DNA of 64,000 nucleotides from Sphingopyxis sp. LC81. Its GTDB lineage: Bacteria > Pseudomonadota > Alphaproteobacteria > Sphingomonadales > Sphingomonadaceae. Below the pieces are notes generated by a model. That model was not told the DNA's origin. It saw nothing but the letters and a program-made list of their open reading frames with translations, and made no database searches. The stretch covers positions 124,001 through 188,000 of the forward strand of contig NZ_JNFD01000007.1 in NCBI RefSeq assembly GCF_000756375.1, given 5' to 3'. A program made the position numbers and the translations under genes. Shown here piece by piece: positions 40,885 to 50,100 of this stretch. Numbering within the stretch: position 1 is the stretch's first letter; each line of letters starts with the position of its first letter.

Positions 40885-42212
40885 GCGGAATATCCTTCAA
40901 TCAGGGCTTGGCGGGAAATATCGAAATCGACCTGCGCCTTGGCAGGCTGCGAGACATAGGCGAGCTGGTCGGCGTGGCGCGCGATCGCGGTGTCGAGCAC
41001 CGGATCGGCGCCCGCGACATAGGCGCCCATCAGCATCAGATCGCGATTCTCTTCATAGAGCGACCAGAGCTGGCGGAAGCGCGCGGCGGCGGCGGCATGT
41101 TCGGGATCGACCGAGTCGACCATCGTGCGCGACAGCGAACGGGCGACGTCGATCGCGGGATAGACGCCCTGTTCGGCGAGCTGGCGCGACAGGATGATAT
41201 GGCCGTCGACGATCGCGCGCGCGCTGTCGACGACGGGGTCGTCGATGTCGCCGCCATCGGCGAGCACGGTGTAGAGCGCGGTGACCGATCCGCCGGTTTC
41301 GCGGTCGATGCCGGCGCGTTCGCACAGCGAGGGAATGAGCGCGAAGACCGACGGCGGATAGCCCTTCATCGTCGGCGGTTCGCCCAGGGTCAGGCCGATC
41401 TCGCGCTGCGCATGCGCGACGCGGGTCAGGCTGTCGATCAGCAGCAGCACCTTCTTGCCTTCGGCGCGGAACGCCTCGGCGATCGCGGTGGCGCGCATCG
41501 CGGCGCGCAGGCGGAGCAGCGGCGGATGGTCGGCGGGAACCGCGACGACGACCGATTTCTTGCGCACTTCGGGGGGCAGCTTGGTTTCGACGAAGTCGCT
41601 GACTTCGCGGCTGCGCTCGCCGATCAGTCCGACGACGATGACGTCGCATTCGGTGCCGGCGATCATCTGGCCCATCAGCACCGACTTGCCGACGCCCGAG
41701 CCCGCGATGATCGCGACGCGCTGGCCTTCGCCGACGGTGAGCAGGCCGTTGATCGCGCGCACGCCCATGTTGAGCGGCTTGGTCACACGCCCGCGGCGCA
41801 GCGGGTTGACCTTGCGGCCGGCGAGCGGCCACTGAAATTGCGACTTGATCGCGGGGCGGCCGTCGAGCGGATTGCCCTGCGCATCCATGATGCGGCCGAG
41901 CAGCGCCTTGCCGACGGGGACCATCGAGCTCGCGCCATGCGGCTCGACCGGCGCACCGGTGACCAGCGGCTTGTTCATGTCGAAGGGCAGGACGAGGCTG
42001 CGGTGGCCGCGAAAGCCCACGACCTCGCCATAGACATAGTCATTGTCGGCCGACTTGATGCGGACGTTGCTGCCCAGCGGCTGGGGGAAACCCGACACTT
42101 CGAGCATGATCCCCTCGTGCGCGACGAGCGTGCCGATGCGGCGCGGGCTGGCGCCCGCGAGGTCGACGGGGTCGAGCAGCTGCTGCGCGCTCATGGCGAG
42201 GCGGCGCGTCAT
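40881..42212 (-). CDS. fliI: Flagellar export ATPase FliI
   Basis: ATPase of the flagellar type III export apparatus, 443 residues from ATG 42212, which overlaps the fliH stop. Key motifs are the P-loop GSGVGKSVLMGQM, the Walker B region KVLLLIDSLTRVAHAQREIG and RAINGLLTVGEGQRVAIIAG. The N-terminal beta-barrel and C-terminal helical domain are complete (end ALIEGYSA). Confidence 0.96.
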   Translation of the reverse strand: MTRRLAMSAQQLLDPVDLAGASPRRIGTLVAHEGIMLEVSGFPQPLGSNVRIKSADNDYVYGEVVGFRGHRSLVLPFDMNKPLVTGAPVEPHGASSMVPVGKALLGRIMDAQGNPLDGRPAIKSQFQWPLAGRKVNPLRRGRVTKPLNMGVRAINGLLTVGEGQRVAIIAGSGVGKSVLMGQMIAGTECDVIVVGLIGERSREVSDFVETKLPPEVRKKSVVVAVPADHPPLLRLRAAMRATAIAEAFRAEGKKVLLLIDSLTRVAHAQREIGLTLGEPPTMKGYPPSVFALIPSLCERAGIDRETGGSVTALYTVLADGGDIDDPVVDSARAIVDGHIILSRQLAEQGVYPAIDVARSLSRTMVDSVDPEHAAAAARFRQLWSLYEENRDLMLMGAYVAGADPVLDTAIARHADQLAYVSQPAKAQVDFDISRQALIEGYSA

Positions 42213-42808
42213 TCGGCGTGTCCCGTGCCGAGCGCGGTGCGCAGTTCGTCGAGATAGACGGCGCGGCCATGTTCGATCCAGCCGGTCGAGGTTTCGAGGC
42301 GGACGGTGCCGCGCACCATCGCGGGATCGCTCTCGACCGCCATCGCGAGCGGAGCGTCGGCGAGCAGCGCGGCGTCTTCGGGATGAACCCACAGGGTGCG
42401 CGCCTTGTCGGCGTCGGCGACCATCGCCGCGGCGGTTTCGGCCTGCGCCTGCAACCATTCGGCGTCGATCGGCGCCGTATCGACGATCTGGCGGACCAGC
42501 CGCTCGACGGTTTCGGCGATCAGCTGTGCGAGCTCTTCGCTCGGCTCATCCTGCAGCGCTTCGGCGCCGGCGAGCAACGCGAGCAGCTGGTGACGCTCGG
42601 CCACAAAGGCGACTTCGGCGAGGCGCTGGCCTTCGGCGAGGCCGAGCGCGAAGGGATCGTCGACGTCGGGTTCGTCGTAACCTGCTTCGACGGGCTGCGC
42701 GGCATGGGCCGGCTGCGCGAAGGACATCGGACGGAAGCCGCTGCCGCGCGCCATCGCTTCGGTGAGCGAGACGGGGGCGAAGCCGGCGTGGGCGGCGCGA
42801 TCAGACAT
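42209..42808 (-). CDS. fliH: FliH-like regulator of the export ATPase
   Basis: A 199-residue protein in the fliH position between fliG and fliI, overlapping both. The Pro/Ala-rich N-terminus leads into a helical segment (LAEGQRLAEVAFVAERHQLL) and a C-terminal domain related to the V/F-ATPase stator subunits (MVRGTVRLETSTGWIEHGRA). FliH anchors and regulates FliI. Conservation is low, as usual for the family. Confidence 0.85.
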   Translation of the reverse strand: MSDRAAHAGFAPVSLTEAMARGSGFRPMSFAQPAHAAQPVEAGYDEPDVDDPFALGLAEGQRLAEVAFVAERHQLLALLAGAEALQDEPSEELAQLIAETVERLVRQIVDTAPIDAEWLQAQAETAAAMVADADKARTLWVHPEDAALLADAPLAMAVESDPAMVRGTVRLETSTGWIEHGRAVYLDELRTALGTGHAE

Positions 42809-43832
42809 AGTCGTCGCCGCCGCCCGCGATCATGATTTCGCCAGCCGCCGCCATCTGGCGAACGATCTGCATCACGCTCTTTTGCGCATCGTCGACGTCG
42901 GCGCGCTTGACCATCGTCATTTCGGCCATTTCGTCGCGGATCGTTTCGGCGGCACGCTGCGACATGGTCGCGAGGCACATGTCGACCATCTCTTCGTCGG
43001 CACCCTTGAGCGCGATCGCGAGCTGGGCGGCATCGACCGAGCGCAGCACGCTGCTGAGGCTCTTCTTGTCGAGGTCGCGCAGATTTTCGAAGATGAACAT
43101 CTCTTCCTCGATCGTCTGGGCGAGGATGCGGTCATGCTTCTTCAGCGAGCGGAGTGTACGCTCCGAAAGCTGCTTCGGCATTTTTTTCATTATCTTGGCA
43201 ACGTCGCTCGGGCCGCCGATCGCCTGCTTGGCGACGCGCTGGCCATCGACATTGGCGCTCGCGAGCACGGCTTCGAGATCCTCGATCGCCGCGGCGGGGA
43301 CCGAGGTGAGCATTGCGGCGCGCAGCACCAGATCGGCCTGCAACACTTCGTCGAGCGTCTCGATCGCGCGCGCGGCGACATCGGGGACGAGCACCGAGAG
43401 GATCAGCGCGCCGACCTGCGGATGCTCGCTGGCGAGCAGCCCGCTGATCGCGTCGACATCCATCCAGCGCAGCATTTCGAGCGACGCGGCGCTCCGCTGC
43501 GGCGCGACGGCGGCGAGGATATTGTCGGCGCGGACGTTGCCGACGGCTTCGTTGATCACGGTGCGGATGCGTGTATCGGCGCCGATCGCCAGCGCGCTGA
43601 CGTCGCGGCTGCGCGTCACGAAGCGGTCGAGCGCCTGCCCGATCTGCTGCTCGCTGGCGTTCGCGGTGTCGAACATCGCTTTCGCCAGCTGGCGGACTTC
43701 TTCGGGGCCGAGCTGCTTCAGGATCGTCGCGGCTTCGCTTTCGTCGAGCAGCATCAGCAGGATCGCGGCGGCGGCCGATCCTTCGATCGCGGCCGGTACG
43801 GGTGCGTTATCGAGTTCGGCGACTTCAGGCAC
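42801..43832 (-). CDS. fliG: Flagellar motor switch protein FliG
   Basis: Rotor torque protein, 343 residues, normal length. N-terminal FliF-binding domain begins about residue 20 (AAAAILLMLLDESEAATILK); the EHPQVGALILSVL motif marks the middle domain; the C-terminal armadillo domain with charged torque residues includes FIFENLRDLDKKSLSSVLRS and ALKGADEEMVDMCLATMSQR. It overlaps fliF and fliH by 8 nt each. Confidence 0.96.
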   Translation of the reverse strand: MPEVAELDNAPVPAAIEGSAAAAILLMLLDESEAATILKQLGPEEVRQLAKAMFDTANASEQQIGQALDRFVTRSRDVSALAIGADTRIRTVINEAVGNVRADNILAAVAPQRSAASLEMLRWMDVDAISGLLASEHPQVGALILSVLVPDVAARAIETLDEVLQADLVLRAAMLTSVPAAAIEDLEAVLASANVDGQRVAKQAIGGPSDVAKIMKKMPKQLSERTLRSLKKHDRILAQTIEEEMFIFENLRDLDKKSLSSVLRSVDAAQLAIALKGADEEMVDMCLATMSQRAAETIRDEMAEMTMVKRADVDDAQKSVMQIVRQMAAAGEIMIAGGGDDYV

Positions 43833-45489
43833 GGGCGCCCTCCTGCATCAGGTGACGGACGACGAGCGCGGCGCGCGCCGAGTCCTGACGGACGAAGGCG
43901 CGGACGAGGTTGGCGCGCGCTTCATAGCTCGGCGCCTGTTCGATCATCTCGAGGGTGATTTCGCGGCCGCCCTGACCGCTGGCGAGTGCCGGGCGGTCGG
44001 TCGCGGCGAGCAGCGACGCTTCGAGTTCCTGATTCTGCGCGATGCGCTTCGCGGCGCGTTCCTTGGCGGCGCGGATCATCGGGCGGCCGATGAACAGGAA
44101 GGCGAGCAGCGCGGCGAGGATCGCGCCGACCTGCTGGACCAGCGGCATGAACCAGCCCTGGTCGTAAAAGGCGGGGGCGGTGTCTTCGACCGCGACGAAC
44201 GGGCGCTGGTTGATCGCGACCAGATCGCCGCGGGTCGCGTCATATCCGACCGCGCCCTTCACCAGATTGTCGATCTTGGTGAGATCGGCCTGCGTCAGCG
44301 CCTTCTTGCCCTGATTGAGCGCGACCGCGACCGAGACGCGGCGCAGTTTGCCCTGCGGCGAATGCGTCACCGAAATCTCGCGGCCGACTTCATAGGCGCG
44401 CGCGGCGTTTTCGTTGCTTTCGGTGCCGGGCGCCGGGGCGCCGGGCGGGACCGGCTGCGGGCCGGTCGCGGTGACCGTCGTCGCCTGCGGCGGCTGGTTC
44501 GACAGCGCGCCGGGGATGCCGACCGCGGGGGCGCTCGTGCCGCTGGTCGAGCGCGTGATCTGTTCGCTGGTCAGCGCACGGTCATTCTCGGGGAAGCTTT
44601 CGCGCGTCGCCTGGCTTTCGGACATGTCGACGTCGGCGTGGACTTCGACGGTGTAATTGCCGGCGCCGAGCATCGGGCCGAGCAGGGTGTCGAGCGCGCG
44701 GCGGAAACGGTCTTCGACCTGCAGCTGCAGCTGGAATGCCTTCATGTCGCTGCCCGACGCGGTGTCGGAGAGCAAAGCGCCGCGCTGATCGATCACCGAC
44801 ACCTGGTCGGCGTTCATGCCGGGGATCGACGAGGCGACGAGGAAACGGATCGCCTGCACCTGACCGTCGCTGAGCGAACGGCCGTTCTGCAGCGTCAGCA
44901 TCACCGATGCGGTGGCGGGCTTGTCTTCGCGGACGAACAGGCTGGGTTCGGCGGCCGCGACATGGACGCGCGCGCTCTTGACCGCGTCGATCGTCTCGAT
45001 CGTGCGCGACAGGTCGGCCTCGCGCGCCGAGCGCAGCGCTTCGCCTTCGATCGCGCGGCTCGACCCCATGGGGAGCGAAGCGATCAGGCTGTCGCCGCTC
45101 GGTGCCGCCTTGGGCAGGCCTTGTCCGGCGAGTGCGATGCGCGCCTGATGGAGCTTGTCGGCGTCGACGGTCAGCGCGCCCGTGGTCGGGTCGATGCTGT
45201 GGCCGATGCCCTGCGTCTGCAGCGCGTCGGCGACCGCCGCCTTGTCGGTGTCGTCGAGCCCGGCGAAGAGCTGCGCCTGCGGGGCCGCCTGCATCGTGAA
45301 ATAGGCGAGCGCGGCGATGCCGATCGCCGAGGTCATCGCGATCGCGGGCAGCGCGCGCTGCACCGCCGGCTGGCGCATAAACTGGGTCAACGGTGCGAGC
45401 CGGGCGCCCAGGACGGGGGCGGGGAGGCGGTTCGCGGATCCGTCGTTCACAGAGTTGGGGACGGGGGTAAGGATCTGGGTCTCGGCCAT
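43825..45489 (-). CDS. fliF: Flagellar MS-ring protein FliF
   Basis: Base ring of the flagellum, 554 residues. Two transmembrane helices near residues 48-66 and 440-460 bracket the ring-building domains (GLDDTDKAAVADALQTQGIG, ARVHVAAAEPSLFVREDKPA, GAGNYTVEVHADVDMSESQA). The short C-terminal tail binds FliG. It begins 3 nt after fliE. Length and order are typical. Confidence 0.96.
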   Translation of the reverse strand: MAETQILTPVPNSVNDGSANRLPAPVLGARLAPLTQFMRQPAVQRALPAIAMTSAIGIAALAYFTMQAAPQAQLFAGLDDTDKAAVADALQTQGIGHSIDPTTGALTVDADKLHQARIALAGQGLPKAAPSGDSLIASLPMGSSRAIEGEALRSAREADLSRTIETIDAVKSARVHVAAAEPSLFVREDKPATASVMLTLQNGRSLSDGQVQAIRFLVASSIPGMNADQVSVIDQRGALLSDTASGSDMKAFQLQLQVEDRFRRALDTLLGPMLGAGNYTVEVHADVDMSESQATRESFPENDRALTSEQITRSTSGTSAPAVGIPGALSNQPPQATTVTATGPQPVPPGAPAPGTESNENAARAYEVGREISVTHSPQGKLRRVSVAVALNQGKKALTQADLTKIDNLVKGAVGYDATRGDLVAINQRPFVAVEDTAPAFYDQGWFMPLVQQVGAILAALLAFLFIGRPMIRAAKERAAKRIAQNQELEASLLAATDRPALASGQGGREITLEMIEQAPSYEARANLVRAFVRQDSARAALVVRHLMQEGARA

Positions 45490-45492
45490 GGA

Positions 45493-45846
45493 TTACACCG
45501 GCATGTTCATGATGTCGCGATACGCGGACAGCAGCTTGTTGCGGACTTGCAGGGTGGTTTCGAAGCCGAGCGAGGCCTTCTGGCGCTCGATCATCACGCT
45601 GACGATGTCGTGCGTGTCGCCGCGTTCATAGGCTTCGGTGATCTGGCTCGCCTTCGACTGCTGCGCGTTGACCTGTTGCAATGCATTGTTGATCGCCGCG
45701 CCGAAATCGGGGGTGCCCGCTGCGCCGCCGACGCCGCCTTCGGCCCCGCCGATGCCGCCGCGACCTGCGGCGCGCTGCAGCGCCTGGTTTTGATTGAGGA
45801 TCGAACTGCGCATCTGCAGCAGCCGGCTCGGGTCAATCGTGCTCAT
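45493..45846 (-). CDS. fliE: Flagellar hook-basal body complex protein FliE
   Basis: MS-ring/rod junction protein, 117 residues. The C-terminal half is conserved (MIERQKASLGFETTLQVRNK, LLSAYRDIMNMPV). The N-terminal Gly/Arg-rich part is variable. It heads the 15-gene fliE-flhB operon, 55 nt downstream of a sigma-54 promoter. Confidence 0.93.
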   Translation of the reverse strand: MSTIDPSRLLQMRSSILNQNQALQRAAGRGGIGGAEGGVGGAAGTPDFGAAINNALQQVNAQQSKASQITEAYERGDTHDIVSVMIERQKASLGFETTLQVRNKLLSAYRDIMNMPV

Positions 45847-45900
45847 TGCTTCTTCATCCGTCCTGGTGCGCGGCGGTGCGCCGCACGCACCAAAGAAGAA

Positions 45901-45917
45901 TGCAAAGCTCGTGCCAA
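45901..45917 (-). promoter_or_regulatory. Sigma-54 promoter of the fliE-flhB operon
   Basis: The minus strand reads TTGGCACGAGCTTTGCA, matching the -24/-12 consensus at all defined positions. Expected start is about 43 nt before fliE. Confidence 0.88.
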
Positions 45918-46001
45918 AAATTTTAATGGCGTATTTTCAATATATTGATCTAGATGGCCTCGGACTTTCGGGAGCTTTCGGCGTTTTTTTGACGCGCGCG
46001 C

Positions 46002-46028
46002 TTAATCGCCTCCGCGACCCGCCGTTAC
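46002..46028 (+). promoter_or_regulatory. Sigma-28 (FliA)-like promoter of the flagellin gene
   Basis: TTAATCGC, 11 bp, GCCGTTAC. The -35 octamer is identical to that of the flgM promoter and the -10 differs from the motA and fliD boxes in one base. Expected start is about 63 nt before the flagellin ATG. Confidence 0.6.
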
Positions 46029-46097
46029 TGCTTTTCGTGACCGCTCCTCGAGCCCTCACATCACGGGAATGGCCATCGAGGCCGGAAAGGAACAAAG

Positions 46098-46919
46098 ATG
46101 ACTGTCATCAACACCAATGTGAGCGCGCTTCGCGCCCAGAACAACTCGCGCGTCGCCAGCCAGGCGCAGTCGCAGGCAATGGAACGCCTGTCGAGCGGCA
46201 AGCGCATCAACAGCGCCAAGGACGATGCCGCCGGCCTCGCCATCGCGACCCGCATGGAAGCCACCACCCGCGGTTTGACCCAGGCGGTCCGCAACGCCAA
46301 CGACGGCATTTCGCTGGCGCAGACGGCCGACAGCGCTGCCGGCAGCATTTCGGACATCCTCGTCCGTATGCGCGAATTGTCTGTTCAGTCGGCCAACGGC
46401 ACCAATGGCACCACCGACCGCGCTGCGCTGCAGACCGAAGTCGCCGCTCTGATCTCGCAGATCGGCGACATCGCGACGCGCACCGACTTCAACGGCAACA
46501 AGCTGCTCAACGGCAGCGCCGCGACCGGCTTTAACATCCAGACCGGCACCGCGACGGGCGAGACGGTCAATATCACGATCGCCGATATGCAGGCCGCTGC
46601 GCTTGGTGTCGGCGCACTCGATATTTCGACCTCGGCGGGTGCATCGGGTGCACTCGCAACGCTCGACACGGCGATCCAGACGGTCGCGACGCAGCGCGCC
46701 AACCTCGGTGCCCAGCAGAATCGCCTGACCTCGGCTGTCGATAATTTGACGTCGACCGTCACGAATCTGTCGGAATCGAAGTCGCGCATCGAAGACGCCG
46801 ATTTCTCGGTCGAATCGACGAACCTCGCGGCTGCCGGTATCCTGGCGCAGGCATCGACCGCGATGCTCGCCCAGGCGAACCAGAGCTCGCAGGGTGTGAT
46901 GACCCTGCTCCGCGGCTAA
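46098..46919 (+). CDS. fliC: Flagellin
   Basis: Filament subunit, 273 residues, the short alphaproteobacterial type made almost only of the conserved D0/D1 ends: MTVINTNVSALRAQNNSRVA, MERLSSGKRINSAKDDAAGL and the C-terminal IEDADFSVESTNLAAAGILA, QASTAMLAQANQSSQGVMTL. The surface-exposed variable domain is minimal. GGAAAGG precedes the ATG. It is the only flagellin gene in the window and is followed by a strong terminator. Confidence 0.96.
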   Translation: MTVINTNVSALRAQNNSRVASQAQSQAMERLSSGKRINSAKDDAAGLAIATRMEATTRGLTQAVRNANDGISLAQTADSAAGSISDILVRMRELSVQSANGTNGTTDRAALQTEVAALISQIGDIATRTDFNGNKLLNGSAATGFNIQTGTATGETVNITIADMQAAALGVGALDISTSAGASGALATLDTAIQTVATQRANLGAQQNRLTSAVDNLTSTVTNLSESKSRIEDADFSVESTNLAAAGILAQASTAMLAQANQSSQGVMTLLRG

Positions 46920-46974
46920 ACTTCGCGAACAAATTTCAGGCTATATTCGGTTGGTCCCTTAGATAGCCTGATCC

Positions 46975-47012
46975 GATGCCCCGGCCCCCACAGCCGGGGC
47001 ATCATCTTTTTC
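46975..47012 (+). terminator. Rho-independent terminator of fliC
   Basis: A perfect 11-bp stem (GATGCCCCGGC with GCCGGGGCATC) and a seven-base loop are followed by ATCTTTTTC. It lies about 55 nt after the flagellin stop. Confidence 0.85.
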
Positions 47013-47021
47013 TGCGAAGGT

Positions 47022-47103
47022 GCGGCACCGGCCCGCTCCCCCACCCGACCTCCCCACGATAGTATCCTATGGGAGGCCGGGTGGGGGAGCGGGCCGGTGC
47101 CGC
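47022..47103. repeat. Long 33-bp inverted repeat
   Basis: Arms 47022-47054 and 47071-47103 are complementary over 33 bp with one mismatch and flank a 16-nt AT-richer loop containing GATAGTATC. It lies between the fliC terminator and the dnaE2 stop codon. As RNA it would form a very stable hairpin on either strand, without a T-tract. Form and GC-rich core suggest a dispersed palindromic element; only one full copy is in this window. Confidence 0.8.
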
Positions 47104-47130
47104 TTCCGGCGTCAGCCGGAAAACAACCAG

Positions 47131-50100
47131 CTAATGAAAATCCCGCGACTTGGGCAGGATGCGGACGTCGCGCGGGTGGCCATGCTTCGCCGCATAGCCG
47201 CGCGGCAGCTGCGGATGCCGGACCTCGTCGGCGCGGCAGACGTCCGGGTCGAAGCGCCGGTCGCTGCCCAGCGTATCGAGCATCGCGGTGCGATCGACGA
47301 TGCGCGTCGCCATCAGGTGGATCACGCCTTCCTTGCTCCGCTGCACCTCGCCCTCGGCGAGCATCAGCCGCGACGCCATGACGGCGCGGCGATAGCGTTC
47401 GAAATGGCGCGCCCAGAGCAGGATATTGACGATCCCGCCCTCGTCCTCGAGCGTGATGAAGATCGCATTGCCCTTGCCGGGACGCTGGCGGATCAGCACG
47501 ACGCCAGCGGTGCGCACGATCGATCCGTTCTTCGCCGCCATAACCTCGGCCGCGCTCAGCACGCCCTCACGCGCGAAATCGCGGCGCAGGAAGGCCATAG
47601 GATGGCCTTTCAGCGACAGCCGCGTCGTCTGATAATCGGTGAGCACATGTTCGACCATCGGCGTCGGCGGCAGCGCGGCATCCTCCTCGGCGCCGAGCTC
47701 GTCGGTTTCGGCTGCGCCGAACAGTGGCAGCACGCCCTGCCGGACGCGCCGCGCGTCCCACAGCGCCGGTCGCCGTTCGAGCCCCATCGAGCGGCACGCA
47801 TCGGCCTCGGCGAGCAGGCGCAGCGCGCGCGATGGCAGATTTGCCCGACGCGCCAGCTCCTCAATCGACGTGAAGGATGTCGTGCGCGCGTCGACGATCT
47901 GTTCCGCCCATTCCTCGCGAAACCCGTCGACCTGCCGGAATCCGAGCCGCAGCGCGAGGCTGCCGTCGACCTTCCGTTCGAGGCTGTTGTTCCAGTCGCT
48001 GGCATTCACATCGACCTCGCGCACCTCCACACCATGCTCGCGTGCATCGCGCACCAGCTGTGCGGGCGCATAGAAGCCCATCGGCTGTGAGTTGAGAATG
48101 CCGCAGGCGAAGACCGCGGGGTGATAATGCTTGATCCATGACGAGACATAGACGAGCCGCGCGAAGGACTGGGCATGGCTCTCGGGAAAGCCGTAGCTGC
48201 CGAAACCCTCTATCTGCTTAAAACAACGCTCGGCGAAGTCTTGCTTGTAGCCCCGCGCGACCATGCCACCGATCATCTTCTCCCGGAAATTCTCGATCGT
48301 CCCGACGTTGCGGAAGGTCGCCATCGCGCGGCGGAGGCCGTTCGCTTCTTCGGGGGTGAAGTCCGCCGCGACCATCGCCAGCTTCATCGCCTGTTCCTGA
48401 AACAACGGAACGCCGTATGTTTTGCCTAAAACATCATGCAATTCATCGGGCGGGTGGGGCGAAGCGGGTTCAGGAAATTCGACCGGCTCTTCCTTGTTCC
48501 GGCGACGCAAATAGGGATGGACCATATCGCCCTCGATCGGGCCGGGGCGAACGATCGCGACCTGCACGACCAGATCGTAGAAAATCTCCGGGCGCAGCCG
48601 CGGCAGCATGTTGATCTGCGCCCGGCTTTCGACCTGGAACACGCCGATGCTGTCGCCCTTTTGCAGCATGCCGTAAACCTCGGGATCGTCACAATCGATG
48701 TCGACTTCCAGCGTGTGGTTTCCAAGGTCATGCTCGCGCATCAGGTCGAAACATTTGCGGATGCAGGTCAGCATGCCGAGCGCCAGCACATCGACCTTCA
48801 TCAATCCCAGCGCGTCGATGTCGTCCTTGTCCCATTCGATGAAAGTGCGATCCTCCATCGCGGCATTGTGGATCGGCACCAATTCATCGAGCCGTCCTTC
48901 GGTCAGAACGAAGCCGCCGACATGTTGCGACAGGTGACGCGGGGCTTTCAGCAACTCGCCCACAAAGCGGTGCAATCGCTCGATCTCGCCATTGTGCGGA
49001 TTGAGCCCCGCCTCAACCAGCCGTTCGACCGGCACCTCGTCGCCCCAGCTTCCCCAACTCGTGTCTGCTAGGCGTGCGGTGACATCCTCGCTGAACCCCA
49101 GCGCCTTGCCGACCTCGCGGATCGTGCTGCGCGGGCGATAGTGGATGACGGTCGCGGCGATCGCGGCGCGGTCGCGTGTATAGCGATCGTAGATATATTG
49201 GATGACCTCTTCGCGGCGCTCATGCTCGAAATCGACGTCGATGTCGGGCGGCTCGTCGCGTTCGGCTGACACAAAGCGCGAGAAGAGAAGGTCGTGCTTC
49301 ATCGGATCGACCGAGGTCACGCCAAGGAGGAAGCAGACGATCGAATTGGCGGCCGATCCACGCCCCTGGCAGAGAATCGGCGGGTCTTGCGCGCGGGCAA
49401 AGCGGACGAGGTCGTAGACTGTGAGGAAATAATAGACGTAGCCGCGGCGGCGGATCAGCCGGAGTTCGTTGCCGGCAAGCTTGCGGACCTTTGGCTTCAG
49501 GGGAGCGCCATAACGCTTCTCCGCCGCCGTTTTCACCAGATGATGAAGATAGTTGAACGGCTTCCAGCCCGGCGGCACCGGTTCGTGCGGATATTCATAA
49601 CGCAGGTCATCGAGCCGGAAATCGATGCGGGCAAGCAGCTTCGCGCTCTCCTTGATCGCTTTCGGATGATCCTTGAACAATCGCTTCATTTCGGCGGGCG
49701 CGCGCAGATGGCGTTCGCCATTCGCACGCAAAAGCTTGCCGGCCTTTTGGACCGTGGTGCCTTCGCGGATGCTGGTGATGACATCGTGCAAGGGGCGCTG
49801 GGCGATCGTCGCATAGAGCGCATCGTTGGTCGCGAGCAGCGGGACACCCGTTGCGGCCGACAGGCGTTCGAGTTCGATCACCCGCCGCGCATCGGCACCC
49901 GATCGCGACATGGTTGCGGCGAGCCATAGCGACTTTCGCCGCGCCTGTTTGAGCGTGCGGAGCAGTGCTTCATCGCCGCCCGTCGCGATCAGTAACAGGT
50001 CGTCGCAGTGGTCGAGCAGGTCCTGCAATTCGAGAATGCAATCGCCCTTCTGTGCACGCAGATTCCCGGTCGAGAGAAGGCGTGTCAGACGGCCCCAGCC

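Noticed and set aside
42832..45948. Long plus-strand open frame opposite fliG, fliF and fliE
   Set aside because: The minus-strand proteins are unmistakable flagellar genes in operon order; the antisense frame shows no domain.
47022..47103. CRISPR repeat or tRNA interpretation of the large palindrome
   Set aside because: There is only one copy, with no spacers, no cloverleaf and no cas genes nearby.
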